From: JBNLAN01 sp050302175
GTDB taxonomy: Bacteria; Pseudomonadota; Zetaproteobacteria; Mariprofundales; Mariprofundaceae
DNA length: 64,000 nucleotides
Assembly: GCA_050302175.1 (NCBI GenBank)
Contig: JBNLAN010000009.1
Span: 1 to 64,000 of the forward strand
Direction: 5' to 3'
The translations under genes and the position numbers were made by a program. Of this stretch, positions 17,387 to 26,654 are shown piece after piece (position 1 is the stretch's first letter; every line of letters starts with the position of its first letter). The notes under the pieces were generated by a model. It did no database searches, was not told the origin of the DNA, and was given only the letters and a program-made list of their open reading frames with translations.

Positions 17387-17824
17387 TCACTCCTGCATGA
17401 GCAGAGCTGCAGGCTGGCAATTCCCTGCTGCATCCAGCCAAAATGCATTGGCATCCATACGTCCGTCAGTTGCCATTTCAATTGTGATATCGATCAGGGT
17501 TGTTTTGTTACAGAGTTCGAAAAGGGTCGTGGCGAGGGCTTTTATGCTGTCGCTGCTTATGTTTGGGGTGTGATATAGCCCACAGATGCTAAAGCCTTGT
17601 CGGCACCAGTCTTGCGCTGCTTGGCGGATGGATTGGCCGGAGTCAGGGAGAGTGCGCGCGGCAGTAATGTTTGAGAGGTCACTTGCATCAAGGTGATTTC
17701 CCAGCAGACCGCAGCAGGGAGACGGGCTCGCCGCTAAAGCATGATGCAGGATGGATTGCACGGTGTGTCTGTCGATTTGTAGGGTTAAGGCTTGACCTTG
17801 CATGTTCGCAGGCTGGGGAATCAT
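17387..17824 (-). CDS. degenerate JAB/MPN-like protein (about 145 aa)
   Basis: The frame is open to 17974, but the part upstream of the ATG at 17824 is of poor coding character and runs into the divergent peptidase gene; AGGGAG directly abuts the chosen start, so the start is uncertain. VQSILHHALAASPSPCCGLLGN and SICGLYHTPNISSDSI resemble the first helix-strand and the metal-site loop of JAB/MPN proteases. In active enzymes these are E-x-x-G and H-x-H-x7-S-x2-D. Here the Glu is missing and the second His of HxH is Pro, so the protein is unlikely to be an active metalloprotease. Function unknown. Confidence 0.55.
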   Translation of the reverse strand: MIPQPANMQGQALTLQIDRHTVQSILHHALAASPSPCCGLLGNHLDASDLSNITAARTLPDSGQSIRQAAQDWCRQGFSICGLYHTPNISSDSIKALATTLFELCNKTTLIDITIEMATDGRMDANAFWLDAAGNCQPAALLMQE

Positions 17825-17927
17825 CTCCCTGTGGTCAATGTGTCTAATGTGTACGGATAACGGGAGTTTTTCTTGACTTGTCGCATAGCAGGCCCTAGAA
17901 AACGCCCCAGATGAGAGGAGGAATCGT

Positions 17928-18875
17928 TTGAAAGCCAAACATTTTTCAGTAATGGTGGTGCCTGACAGTGGCAAGACTTGGAACTTGCATATCAGCCGCC
18001 GTAATATTCATGCCGCTATTTTTTCTATGGTGGCGCTGTTTTCTTTCGGCCTGTGGGGAAGCTATTCGGTCTATATCGAGCGTTCTCTGGTCGAAGATAA
18101 GGCGACGGCTGTTCAGGCTCTGGTTGCCGCAAAAGAGAAGCATCTTCGTGAAATCAATCAATTGAATGAGCAAATTGATGCCGGCGAGAAAAAACTGGCT
18201 TTCTATGCAAGGAATATTGGTGAAATGCAGGCCCGCCTGTCCCGTCTTGATGCCTTGGGTGAGCGCCTGGTTGGCGCTGCCAAGCTTGACGATTCCGAGT
18301 TTAATTTTGCTCTGCAGCCCGCATTTGGTGGCCCCAGAATTGTGCAATCTTATCCTGTTGCAATTGAAAATATGGGTGTTGATGACGGAATTCATCGTTT
18401 GAATAGTCGTTTGACCCGTGTGGATGCACAGTTGGCAGCTATCGATTATATCCTGCAGCAGCAGCGTAGCGAACAGACCGCACGTCCGCATGCATGGCCG
18501 AGTGAAGGCGGCTGGATAAGTTCACACTTTGGTATTCGTACCGATCCATTTACAGGCAAGCCGGCCCGTCACCGCGGTGTCGACCTTGCGAACCGCTTCG
18601 GTGCGCCTGTACTTTCCGCCAGCCGCGGTATCGTAACCTTTGCTGGTAAAATGAAGGATTTTGGCTATATCGTCGATGTCGCACATGGTTACGGATATGT
18701 TACGCGTTACGGGCATATGTCCAGCATCATGGTTTCCGTAGGTGATGATGTAAAAGATGGTCAGTTGATCGGGCGTGTTGGCTCATCGGGTCGTTCGACG
18801 GGTCCGCATCTGCATTTCGAAGTACATCGCTATGGCCAGCAGCTTGATCCTGCAAACTTCTTGCCGCGTACCTGA
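17928..18875 (+). CDS. M23 family peptidoglycan endopeptidase, membrane-anchored
   Basis: A TTG start is chosen because GAGGAGG lies 6-8 bases before it. Residues ~28-50 form a membrane anchor, residues ~60-115 a coiled coil (VQALVAAKEKHLREINQLNEQ), and residues ~200-315 the LytM/M23 zinc peptidase domain: ARHRGVDLANRFG gives the first His and Asp ligands, and GPHLHFEVH the catalytic and third ligand His. The zinc set is complete, so it should be active and cleave cross-links in the cell wall from the periplasmic side. A strong terminator lies 25 bp after the stop. Confidence 0.93.
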   Translation: MKAKHFSVMVVPDSGKTWNLHISRRNIHAAIFSMVALFSFGLWGSYSVYIERSLVEDKATAVQALVAAKEKHLREINQLNEQIDAGEKKLAFYARNIGEMQARLSRLDALGERLVGAAKLDDSEFNFALQPAFGGPRIVQSYPVAIENMGVDDGIHRLNSRLTRVDAQLAAIDYILQQQRSEQTARPHAWPSEGGWISSHFGIRTDPFTGKPARHRGVDLANRFGAPVLSASRGIVTFAGKMKDFGYIVDVAHGYGYVTRYGHMSSIMVSVGDDVKDGQLIGRVGSSGRSTGPHLHFEVHRYGQQLDPANFLPRT

Positions 18876-18900
18876 TATAGCGCGTATGAAAATTCCAAGA

Positions 18901-18929
18901 AGGCCCGGCATGTCCGGGCCTCTTTTTTT
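18901..18929 (+). terminator. strong rho-independent terminator overlapping the start of the capA-like gene
   Basis: AGGCCCGG (18901-18908) pairs perfectly with CCGGGCCT (18914-18921), loop CATGT, followed by C and seven T. It ends the M23 peptidase transcript. The loop contains the ATG at 18910 that is the best-supported start of the next gene. Confidence 0.9.
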
Positions 18930-20055
18930 GCAACGCGTTTCTCTTCTTTTGATCGGAATGCTGCTGGCCGCTCTGTCCGCTTGCGCACCATCCACAAAGC
19001 GCAGTGCTACTCCAACACCGATGATTACGGTGGCAACGGTGGGCGATACTTTGCTTGGAGCCTCTGCAGAAAAGGTTTTAAAGAAGCAGGGCTATGATCA
19101 TGCTTTCGAAGGGAGTCGGCATCTCTATGCTGATGCCGATTTAATTATTGCCAATCTGGAAGGCCCGCTCACCAGCGGCGGCAAAAGATTCAAAGACAAG
19201 AAGTACACCTTCCGCTCAAACCCCAGGAGGGTTGCCGCAGCATTGCAGGCAGCGGGGATCAATGCGGTCACGCTTGCCAACAACCATTCTCTGGATTATG
19301 GCCCGGAGGGTTTGGCAGACACCATGCAGGTATTGGATGTTTACAGCATCGCCCATTTTGGTGCCGGAGAGGATTTGTCGGCTGCAAGAACCCCTTATAT
19401 TCGTGAGGTGGAAGGTGTTCGCATCGGAATGCTTGCCTACTCCCTGACCTATCCGGAGGAATTTTGGGCAGGGAAAAAGCAGGCGGGTACCGCTTTCGGC
19501 TATCGCGAGTCTGTCGTTGAGGATGTCGAAGCGCTTAAGCAGCAGGCCGATATCGTACTGGTCGTATTTCATTGGGGCAGGGAGAGTGCAACCAAGCTAC
19601 GCCCCTATCAGGTGAGTTTGGCGCATGCCGCAATTGATGCCGGCGCGGACGTGATAATTGGCCACCACCCGCACATTGCGCAGGCTGTTGAGTTATATCG
19701 TGGCAAGCCAGTGCTTTATAGTCTCGGTAATTATGTGTTTGGTTCATATAGCAGTCGGGCAACATACGGGTTGCTGGCCAAACTACAGTTCAGTGGCACC
19801 AAGCTGGAGCGACTTGCGCTCATACCTCTTGATGTGAATAACTTTCGTGTGCAGTTCAGGCCGGTGCCAGCAGCTGGCACGCGCCTGGAGAAGGCCTGCG
19901 AGAATCTTCAGCAATTATCTGCCGAGCGCGGCGCGGTTCTTGTGCGTGAGCAAGATGAACTTGTGCTTCAACTCAGCAAGCCTGAGTTATTGGACCCCGT
20001 TGTCCGCGGCGCGGGCGGAGGCGATGGCGGCCATGTTGACGATATCGTCAACTGA
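18910..20055 (+). CDS. CapA-family metallophosphatase-like lipoprotein
   Basis: Belongs to the CapA/PgsA poly-gamma-glutamate synthesis protein family with a metallophosphoesterase fold. Motifs in order: ITVATVGDTLLG, IIANLEGPLT, VTLANNHSLDYG, VVFHWGRE, VIIGHHPHIAQ and YSLGNYVFG. The leader LLLIGMLLAALSAC is a lipobox, so it is a lipoprotein. Possible starts are 18886 (no ribosome binding site), 18910 (GAAGG six bases before) and TTG 18928. No capB/capC genes are nearby, so polyglutamate synthesis is not implied; relatives also act on capsule or other envelope polymers. Its last 69 bases overlap the 3' end of maeB on the other strand. Confidence 0.85.
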   Translation: MSGPLFLQRVSLLLIGMLLAALSACAPSTKRSATPTPMITVATVGDTLLGASAEKVLKKQGYDHAFEGSRHLYADADLIIANLEGPLTSGGKRFKDKKYTFRSNPRRVAAALQAAGINAVTLANNHSLDYGPEGLADTMQVLDVYSIAHFGAGEDLSAARTPYIREVEGVRIGMLAYSLTYPEEFWAGKKQAGTAFGYRESVVEDVEALKQQADIVLVVFHWGRESATKLRPYQVSLAHAAIDAGADVIIGHHPHIAQAVELYRGKPVLYSLGNYVFGSYSSRATYGLLAKLQFSGTKLERLALIPLDVNNFRVQFRPVPAAGTRLEKACENLQQLSAERGAVLVREQDELVLQLSKPELLDPVVRGAGGGDGGHVDDIVN

Positions 20056-22266
20056 AGCCCCTGTTTGCAGCACATGCACCTGCTTGGGCAGGCCAAGCAG
20101 AATCGGCCCGATAGCGGTGCCACCGCCCAGCTCTCTGAGTAGCTTATAGGCGATATTGCCAGCCTGCATGGTTGGAAAAATCAGCACATTCGCGGGCTGT
20201 TTAAGTTTGCTGAACGGATATTGTGCAAGGATTGCTGCATTCACTGCTGTATCGGCCTGCATCTCGCCATCCACGGCCAGATCCGGGCTGCGCTGGTGCA
20301 GAATTTTCGTGGCCTCTGCCACTTTGTGCGTTTCAACATGGTCGACGCTGCCATAATTTGAAAACGAGATCATGGCGACTCGCGGATCAACATTCAGGGA
20401 TTTTGCTGTCTGAGCAGCGAATTCGGCAAGTTCTGCGAGTTGTTCTGCATCCATCTCCACGTTGACGGTGCAATCCCCCATGAAATAGGCCCCTTTATCC
20501 ATGATCATCATGTAAGCGCCGTAGACGTGATGGCGCTTACCGCTTTCATCATGACCCAAGACACGAAGTACCGGACGTAGCACATTTGGATAATGGGATG
20601 TACGACCGGACAACATACCGTCGGCGAAGCCCTGCCGTACCATCATGGCACCGAATACATTGCTGTCGTGCCTGAGCGCCTGCACGGCATCCTGCCTGAG
20701 CACGCCGCTGCGCTTGCGGTCAAAATAGTAGGCGTCGGCAAGGCTGTCGAAGCGGGAGTCCTCTTTTTCGGGGTCAATGATTTCGATCCCCTCCAGCTCA
20801 AGCTCCATTTCGGCGGCCTGGGCGGTAATGGTGCTAGGATCGCCAATCAGCATCGGTTTGGCTACGCGTTGCTCCACCATCACAGTAGCGGCCCGGATTA
20901 CCTGTGAATCTTCGCCTTCCGGCAGCACTATGCGTAGTGGTTTGCTGCGGGCCTTATCCAGCACCCAGCGCATGAACAGGCGGGAATTGTCGATGCGGCC
21001 GGAGAGTTGATGCTTGTAGGTATCGATATCCTTGATGGGGTTGTGGGCGACGCCGGTATCGGTTGCGGCCTTGGCGACCGCTGCCGGAACCACTTCGATC
21101 AAACGGGGGTCAAACGGTTTCGGCAGGATGTAGTTAGGACCGAAGCGGAGCTGTTTGATACCGTAAGCGCGCAAGACCACATCCGGTACCTCTTGGCGCG
21201 CCAGTTCGGCCAGCGCATGCACTGCGGCAATTTTCATCTCTTCATTGAAGGTGGTTGCGCGTGCATCGAGCGCGCCACGGAACAGGAAAGGGAAGCCCAG
21301 CACATTGTTCACCTGATTCGGGTGATCGGAGCGGCCGGTGGCCATAATCAGGTCGGAGCGGGTTTTGATTGCCAGATCGAACGCTATTTCAGGGTCAGGG
21401 TTGGCCATGGCAAAGACGATCGGGCGCGCGGCCATCGATAGCAACATCTCCGGGGTAACCATATTGCCCTGCGAGAGCCCGACGAATACATCTGCGTCGC
21501 ACATCGCCTCTTCAAGCGTGCGTTCAGGCCGCTGGCTGGCAAAATAGGCCTTATGCGGGGGGAGGTTCTCCTGACCAGCAAGGATGACACCTTTGCGGTC
21601 GAGAAACTGGATGTTCTCACGTTTGGCGCCAAGGCTCTCGAGCAGCTTCATGCAAGCGAAGCCCGCTGCGCCCGCACCCAGACAAACAATGCGCACATCC
21701 TCAATGTTTTTCTTCTGTAGCTTCAACGCGTTGATCATGCCAGCGGCGGTGATCACGGCGGTGCCATGCTGATCATCGTGCAATACCGGGATGTTGACGC
21801 GCTTTTTGAGCTCCTCTTCGATGATGAAGCATTCGGGCGCCTTAATGTCTTCAAGATTGATGCCGCCAAAAGTCGGTTCGAGCCGGGCGACCGTCTCAAC
21901 GAAGACCATCGGATCGGTTTCGTCGATTTCGATATCGAACACATCAATGTCGGCAAAGCGCTTGAACAGTACACCTTTGCCCTCCATCACCGGCTTGGAT
22001 GCCAATGCGCCGAGATTGCCGAGGCCAAGCACAGCGGTGCCATTGCTGATAACTGCTACCAGATTGGAGCGAGAGGTGTATAACGCTGCGAGTTCGGGAT
22101 CACGGGCGATCTCGAGGCACGGCTCGGCTACGCCCGGAGAGTAGGCGAGCGAAAGGTCGCGTTGCGTCAGGCACGGCTTGGTGGAGCGAATGCTGATTTT
22201 GCCGGGGGTTGGCTGGCTGTGGTACTCGAGGGCTTCTTTGCGCATAGCTTCTTTCGGCATGGTCAC
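19987..22266 (-). CDS. maeB: NADP-dependent malic enzyme with phosphotransacetylase-like domain
   Basis: Oxidative decarboxylation of malate to pyruvate with NADP. At 759 residues it is the long MaeB form: malic enzyme part at ~1-430 ([29 protein letters not shown] segment [19 protein letters not shown], and the Rossmann loop [15 protein letters not shown]), then a C-terminal phosphotransacetylase-like part (~440-759, [21 protein letters not shown] and [11 protein letters not shown]). In known MaeB the second part has no transacetylase activity and is regulatory, responding to acetyl-CoA. The gene converges with the capA-like gene and overlaps it at the 3' end. Confidence 0.96.
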   Translation of the reverse strand: MTMPKEAMRKEALEYHSQPTPGKISIRSTKPCLTQRDLSLAYSPGVAEPCLEIARDPELAALYTSRSNLVAVISNGTAVLGLGNLGALASKPVMEGKGVLFKRFADIDVFDIEIDETDPMVFVETVARLEPTFGGINLEDIKAPECFIIEEELKKRVNIPVLHDDQHGTAVITAAGMINALKLQKKNIEDVRIVCLGAGAAGFACMKLLESLGAKRENIQFLDRKGVILAGQENLPPHKAYFASQRPERTLEEAMCDADVFVGLSQGNMVTPEMLLSMAARPIVFAMANPDPEIAFDLAIKTRSDLIMATGRSDHPNQVNNVLGFPFLFRGALDARATTFNEEMKIAAVHALAELARQEVPDVVLRAYGIKQLRFGPNYILPKPFDPRLIEVVPAAVAKAATDTGVAHNPIKDIDTYKHQLSGRIDNSRLFMRWVLDKARSKPLRIVLPEGEDSQVIRAATVMVEQRVAKPMLIGDPSTITAQAAEMELELEGIEIIDPEKEDSRFDSLADAYYFDRKRSGVLRQDAVQALRHDSNVFGAMMVRQGFADGMLSGRTSHYPNVLRPVLRVLGHDESGKRHHVYGAYMMIMDKGAYFMGDCTVNVEMDAEQLAELAEFAAQTAKSLNVDPRVAMISFSNYGSVDHVETHKVAEATKILHQRSPDLAVDGEMQADTAVNAAILAQYPFSKLKQPANVLIFPTMQAGNIAYKLLRELGGGTAIGPILLGLPKQVHVLQTGASVDDIVNMAAIASARAADNGVQ
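20035..20052. repeat. 18-bp perfect palindrome in the overlap of two convergent genes
   Basis: GTTGACGATATCGTCAAC is identical on both strands. It encodes VDDIVN as the last six residues of the CapA-like protein and, on the other strand, VDDIVN near the C-terminus of MaeB. No T-run follows either side. Confidence 0.8.
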
Positions 22267-22355
22267 TCCTGTAGGTATCCGCGGTTGGACGGTTGCGCAT
22301 CATAGCCTAGTCTTTGCTTCGGGTCAGCAGGGCTCGATGAAGATTCGGAGGGGAT

Positions 22356-23276
22356 ATGCGTATCGGAATTGCAGGAGCAGGTGCAGTGGGTTGTCACTAT
22401 GGCAGCCTGTTGGCACAAGGCGGAGCCGAGGTGAAGCTGCTGGCGCGCGGTGCGCATTTGCGCGCCATGCAAGAGCACGGTCTAACGCACGAAACACAAG
22501 GAAAAACCTGCATCGTCCGTATTCCCGCCGATGATAACACAGCAATATTTCGTGATGCTGATGTGGTAATTCTCGCATGCAAAATGACCGATTTTGATGC
22601 GATGGTGTGCGCACTGGATGGGAACGTACGTGCCGATGCCTTGCTGATGACCATGCAGAACGGTGTGCTGGCACCCGAATGGCTCGCCGAGGTTTTCCCC
22701 GCGCATGCCATAGCTGCCGCATCCGCTTTTATCGGTGCGCGCATCGAAGCGCCCGGCCATGTAATTCACTCGGCCGCCGGGCATGTGCGCATGGGCATGT
22801 GGCGGGAAGGCGATGCAGCTGTTTCGTTGGAAGCGGTTCAGCAGGCCTTTGTGGACGGTGGGGTGGATGCGGCCATTGTGCCCGATATTCGACAGTTACT
22901 TTGGAACAAGTTGCTGTGGAATTGCGGTTTTAATGCTGTGACTGCATTGACGCGGCGTTTTGCTGCAGAATTGCTGGAAGATGAGGCTTCCGCATCGCTC
23001 GTTCGAACCTTGATGCGGGAGACGGTGGCGCTCGCCCATGCGAAAGAGATCGCTCTGACGGGTGACGATATCGAGAAGCATCTGGAGCTGACCCGTAAGG
23101 CGGGTCCGGTGAAAACCAGCATGTGGCAGGATATGGAGCATGGTAAACCCACCGAGATCGACATCATGAACGGATTTGTGGCCGATGAGGCCGAGCGAAC
23201 CGGCATGGATGCGCCGGCAAATCGCATGCTTGCCACGTTGATTCGCGCTGCCGAGACGGGCAATGAACAAGCCTAA
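22356..23276 (+). CDS. panE: 2-dehydropantoate 2-reductase
   Basis: Reduces ketopantoate to pantoate with NADPH in coenzyme A synthesis. The N-terminal MRIGIAGAGAVGCHYG is the NADPH loop; the catalytic Lys sits in WNKLLWNCGFNAVTAL and the substrate-binding Glu in KPTEIDIMNG. 306 residues is normal. GGAGGGG precedes the ATG. Because this family also contains reductases of unknown substrate, panE is the likely but not the only reading. The gene is divergent from maeB and overlaps the start of the next small gene by 14 bases. Confidence 0.9.
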   Translation: MRIGIAGAGAVGCHYGSLLAQGGAEVKLLARGAHLRAMQEHGLTHETQGKTCIVRIPADDNTAIFRDADVVILACKMTDFDAMVCALDGNVRADALLMTMQNGVLAPEWLAEVFPAHAIAAASAFIGARIEAPGHVIHSAAGHVRMGMWREGDAAVSLEAVQQAFVDGGVDAAIVPDIRQLLWNKLLWNCGFNAVTALTRRFAAELLEDEASASLVRTLMRETVALAHAKEIALTGDDIEKHLELTRKAGPVKTSMWQDMEHGKPTEIDIMNGFVADEAERTGMDAPANRMLATLIRAAETGNEQA

Positions 23277-23520
23277 ATACGCCACGGCGGCGGAGTGGCA
23301 TGCGGCTGCCATGCAGCGCCCCAGCATGATTTCGGATACCGAGATCGAGCAGCGGCGTGCGATTGCCGAATTGCACCATGCCAACCAGCTGGCGAGCGAC
23401 GAGCCGGTGATGGAAACCCCGGCCTCGGATCAGGAACTCTATATTCTCGGGAAAATGGATATAGAGGAGTATCAGGAATATCTGATCTTCAAGGCGAATG
23501 AGGGAACTTTTTGGCAGTGA
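23263..23520 (+). CDS. small hypothetical protein (85 aa) coupled to panE
   Basis: Starts inside the last 14 bases of panE, so it is co-transcribed and probably translationally coupled. The protein is acidic and helical; the end PASDQELYILGKMDIEEYQEYLIFK resembles the short helical domain of VbhA-type antitoxins, in which a G-x-(M/L)-s-x-E-E-y block occurs, but no toxin (Fic) gene is adjacent. No function is assigned. Confidence 0.65.
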   Translation: MNKPKYATAAEWHAAAMQRPSMISDTEIEQRRAIAELHHANQLASDEPVMETPASDQELYILGKMDIEEYQEYLIFKANEGTFWQ

Positions 23521-23590
23521 ATTTATAGGTGACTTCTGCAAGAGTAGTCATTCGGCACTTTGACTGCATTTCGCTGCTCGGGAGAAGAAA

Positions 23591-23986
23591 ATGAAACGCT
23601 TACTATTGATTTCTTTGCTAATCTCATGTGGAACCGCTTTTGCGCAGGACTTTCCCGCAAGGTCGTATTGTGCTGAAGGGAGCCAGCTTGAAATGAATTC
23701 TTGTGAGAAGGAGCATTTTGAGAAGGCAGATAGAGAGTTGAACAAATTATATCAAACGCAATTAGGTAAACTACGTGACCCTATAAATATTACTCGCCTT
23801 CGAGATGCGCAGCGGGCTTGGGTCGCGTTTAGGGATAAGACTTGTCTCTATGAAATAAAAGCTCCCGGGGAAGGTGGTTCTAGTTGGGCTGCAAGTTACT
23901 ATATGTGTATGAAATATCGTACTGAACTACGTAATATTGATTTAAAAGAATATATCGCTTGCGATTCGGGTAGCTGCCCACACTAA
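23591..23986 (+). CDS. LprI/DUF1311-like secreted protein (lysozyme-inhibitor-type)
   Basis: A Sec signal peptide (residues 1-18, ending GTAFA) precedes a Cys-containing domain. The block CAEGSQLEMNSCEKEHFEKADRELNKLYQ and then LRDAQRAWVAFRDKTCLYE is the hallmark of the LprI N-terminal/DUF1311 domain, one member of which inhibits lysozyme. Four or more Cys suggest disulphides in the periplasm. The gene is visibly richer in A and T than panE and glgA around it, a hint of transfer. GGAGAAG precedes the ATG. It stands alone. Confidence 0.85.
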   Translation: MKRLLLISLLISCGTAFAQDFPARSYCAEGSQLEMNSCEKEHFEKADRELNKLYQTQLGKLRDPINITRLRDAQRAWVAFRDKTCLYEIKAPGEGGSSWAASYYMCMKYRTELRNIDLKEYIACDSGSCPH

Positions 23987-24063
23987 TTGATCTCATAATG
24001 GTCACGATGCTGGAAAGTTAACAGGTGAAAGGGCGCTTTTTCAAAAGTAGGTACTCGAAATAA

Positions 24064-24996
24064 TCAGGAGTTACTAAAACTTGTTGCCAATGCGGCGGCT
24101 CCAAGGAGGCCGGCGTCGTCAGCAAGGCGGGAGAGAAGGACGTTTATCTTTCCCTTGAGTGGCGGAATGAGATTGGCATTCAGGCTTTCGATGAGCGGTG
24201 GATGCAGTAGTGACCAGGCGCCGGCGAGGCCGCCGCTGATGCTTACATTTTTCACATCCAGTAGCTTCGATGCTTCGGCAATGGCGATGCCAAGGTATTG
24301 CCCGGCTTCGGCGATGGCGGCACGGGCATTCCTGTCGCCACTTTGCGCCAGATTGAAGACAGCGCGGGAATCCGCCGCCTGCATACTGCTTATTTCACGA
24401 AAGCGGGCAGTCACTGCTGTGGCGGAGGCATAGGTTTCGAGGCAGCCTTTCGCACCGCAGCCACATGGGCGGCCATCGCGCACCACGGTGAGGTGACCGA
24501 TCTCCATCGCTATGCCGTGATCACCGGTATGTGGGGCGCCGTGCAACACAGCACCTCCGCCTACACCGGTGCCCAGTGTGAGATGCAGCAGATTTTCAAG
24601 CCCCTTGCCAGTGCCGAAACGGAATTCACCAATCGCTGCGGCCAACCCGTCGTTTTGGACCACGACCGGTATGCCGATGCGCTTACTCAAAAGTTCTCCA
24701 AGCGGAACCTCCGCCAGTAACGGCAGGTTAGGGGAAGAGGCGAGAAGACCCGTGTTGCCAGTAAAGAAACCGGGGAATCCGATGCCGCAAGCGTCTGCCT
24801 TGCCGACATTAAGCTGGTCGGTCAGCGCATGGGCGATTGTGTCGAGCACATAATTCTCAGCTGTTTTTGCATCCGTCTTTCCGTGCGCCGACAGATCAGC
24901 CTTGATGCGATGTTGATGCAGGATGGTGCCCTTCTTGTCGACCAAGGCGGTGCGGATATGAGTGCCTCCGATGTCGGCGGCGAGAGCGATGCTCAT
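24064..24996 (-). CDS. ROK family sugar kinase (probable glucokinase)
   Basis: ATP-dependent sugar kinase of the ROK family (310 aa). ALAADIGGTHIRTALVD is the phosphate-binding loop; NDGLAAAIGEF carries the catalytic Asp; the zinc-site block is GHLTVVRDGRPCGCGAKGCLETYAS with the usual His and three Cys. LTLGTGVGGGAVLHG is the ATP segment. It overlaps the stop of glgA by four bases, so the two are one operon, and pgi lies 3 kb away. That setting supports glucose phosphorylation for glycolysis or glycogen. N-acetylglucosamine or fructose kinases have the same motifs, so the substrate is inferred. Confidence 0.9.
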   Translation of the reverse strand: MSIALAADIGGTHIRTALVDKKGTILHQHRIKADLSAHGKTDAKTAENYVLDTIAHALTDQLNVGKADACGIGFPGFFTGNTGLLASSPNLPLLAEVPLGELLSKRIGIPVVVQNDGLAAAIGEFRFGTGKGLENLLHLTLGTGVGGGAVLHGAPHTGDHGIAMEIGHLTVVRDGRPCGCGAKGCLETYASATAVTARFREISSMQAADSRAVFNLAQSGDRNARAAIAEAGQYLGIAIAEASKLLDVKNVSISGGLAGAWSLLHPPLIESLNANLIPPLKGKINVLLSRLADDAGLLGAAALATSFSNS

Positions 24997-26465
24997 GTCG
25001 ACAACATACTCCTGTAGAGTTCATCGTATTGTTTGGCCGAGGCTTTCCACGAGGAGTCCCTGCGCATGGCGCGGGTTAGAATACGCTTCCAGGCGGCTGG
25101 TTTTCCATACACATTCAGGGCGGAGCCCACGGCATGCTTGAGGGCATCCGGGTGCGTTTCGACGAAAGCGAAACCGGTTGCCGAAGTTTTGGCTGCGGCA
25201 TAATCGGCAACCGTATCTTTCAGGCCACCGGTAGCGCGTACGACCGGCACTGTTCCGTAGCGCATGGCGATCAGTTGTCCGAGCCCGCACGGTTCGAAAC
25301 GCGATGGCATCGGAAAAATATCGGCTCCCGCATAGATTTTCCGCGCCAGCGTTTCATTGAAACCCTTGTAAAAGTACATTTTTTTGGGGTGGTGTTGCGA
25401 GAGTGCGGCAAGCTGGTGTTCATCATGCGGATCGCCCGAGCCTAGCACCACGACCTGACAGCCTTGATGCAGCCACCATGGAATGGCGGCCAGCAACAAA
25501 TCCACACCCTTCTGCTCCGCCAGACGCGAGACCATGGCGATGATCGGGGTGTTGGCATCCTGCTTCAGGCCAAGCTCTTTTTGCAGGTCGGCTTTACAGT
25601 TTGCTTTGCCGGACGGATCTTTCGCCGAATAGTTGGCGGCGATATGCGGGTCGGTTTCAGGATTCCAGTCCGCAGTATCCAATCCGTTTACGATGCCTGA
25701 GAGTTTTGTTTTGTAGTGATTTAGAAAGCCTTCCAGATGACAGCCGTATTCAGCGGTGAGTATCTCTTTCGCATAAGTATTGCTGACTGTGGTGACATGG
25801 TCGGCTGCAAAAATACCTGCCTTCATGCAATTGATTTGCCCGTAATATTCAAAACCGCCGGTGTTGAAATCGTGAGAAGGGATGCCGAGAAGGGACAGCC
25901 ACGATGGCTGAAAAACACCCTGATATGCCAGGTTGTGAATGGTGTAAACGCATTTGGCATGGGCAATATTTGCATAATGCTGGTACTGATATTTGAGAAG
26001 CATTGGCAACAGTCCCGTTTGCCAGTCGTGACAGTGGAAAATATCGACCGGACGAGACTGGCGTGCCGCCGCTTCAAGTGCTACGCGAACAAAGAAGGTG
26101 TAGCGCAGCAGATTATCCTCATATGCGCCACCAGACGCGCCGTAAAGACTATCACGGCTGTAGAGATCATCCTGCTCGATCAGCAGGAAACGGACGCCTT
26201 CGATATCGGTAGTGTGTAGCGGTGCCTGTCGGGAGGTGCCGTTGATCCAGATATGAATCGCATCATTCGCAGGGGTGACCGGAACACCACTCTTGGCAAT
26301 CTCGTGCTTATAGAAGGGCATAATGACCGTTAATTGGTGTCCAAGCTCTTTCAGGGCATGAGGGAGAGAGCCCGCTACGTCGGCCAGTCCTCCGGTTTTG
26401 GCGAGGGGCGAAGCCTCGGACACCACAAAAACAATATTGAGTCCCGGAGTTTTGTTTTTTGCCAT
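24993..26465 (-). CDS. glgA: glycogen synthase (starch synthase type, ADP-glucose)
   Basis: Adds glucose from ADP-glucose to growing alpha-1,4-glucan chains. The N-terminal FVVSEASPLAKTGGLADVAGSLP contains the KTGGL motif that contacts ADP-glucose; the C-terminal half has IAMVSRLAEQKGVDLLLAAI and the E-x7-E-type block FEPCGLGQLIAMRYGTVPVV with STGGL-like ATGGLKDTV. GT5 architecture is complete in 490 residues. GAGAGG precedes the ATG. It is co-transcribed with the ROK kinase. Together with pgi this implies glycogen storage in the cell. Confidence 0.95.
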   Translation of the reverse strand: MAKNKTPGLNIVFVVSEASPLAKTGGLADVAGSLPHALKELGHQLTVIMPFYKHEIAKSGVPVTPANDAIHIWINGTSRQAPLHTTDIEGVRFLLIEQDDLYSRDSLYGASGGAYEDNLLRYTFFVRVALEAAARQSRPVDIFHCHDWQTGLLPMLLKYQYQHYANIAHAKCVYTIHNLAYQGVFQPSWLSLLGIPSHDFNTGGFEYYGQINCMKAGIFAADHVTTVSNTYAKEILTAEYGCHLEGFLNHYKTKLSGIVNGLDTADWNPETDPHIAANYSAKDPSGKANCKADLQKELGLKQDANTPIIAMVSRLAEQKGVDLLLAAIPWWLHQGCQVVVLGSGDPHDEHQLAALSQHHPKKMYFYKGFNETLARKIYAGADIFPMPSRFEPCGLGQLIAMRYGTVPVVRATGGLKDTVADYAAAKTSATGFAFVETHPDALKHAVGSALNVYGKPAAWKRILTRAMRRDSSWKASAKQYDELYRSMLST

Positions 26466-26567
26466 GTGACCTCTCGAGATTGTATCCGTCCGGCGATTGC
26501 CGGATGTAGGTGGGAAATTAACAGATCAGGTGTCTTTTCCAAAGTTGAATTCGTGAAGGAGGCCCTC

Positions 26568-26645
26568 ATGCATGAGGCTTTTGTCCAGAGGTTTGCCGAA
26601 AAATCATTGATCCAGGATAGATTTAAAAAAATGTCGGGGTTATGA
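26568..26645 (+). CDS. candidate small ORF (25 aa) leading the cyclase gene
   Basis: AAGGAGG stands five bases before an ATG that opens a 25-codon frame (MHEAFVQRFAEKSLIQDRFK then KMSGL) ending at TGA 26643-26645. The next gene starts nine bases later and has no good ribosome binding site of its own, so translation of this small frame may deliver ribosomes to the cyclase gene. The peptide is basic and amphipathic-helical. It may be a leader or a real small protein; only the signal before it supports the call. Confidence 0.4.
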   Translation: MHEAFVQRFAEKSLIQDRFKKMSGL

Positions 26646-26654
26646 TGTCCCGTC

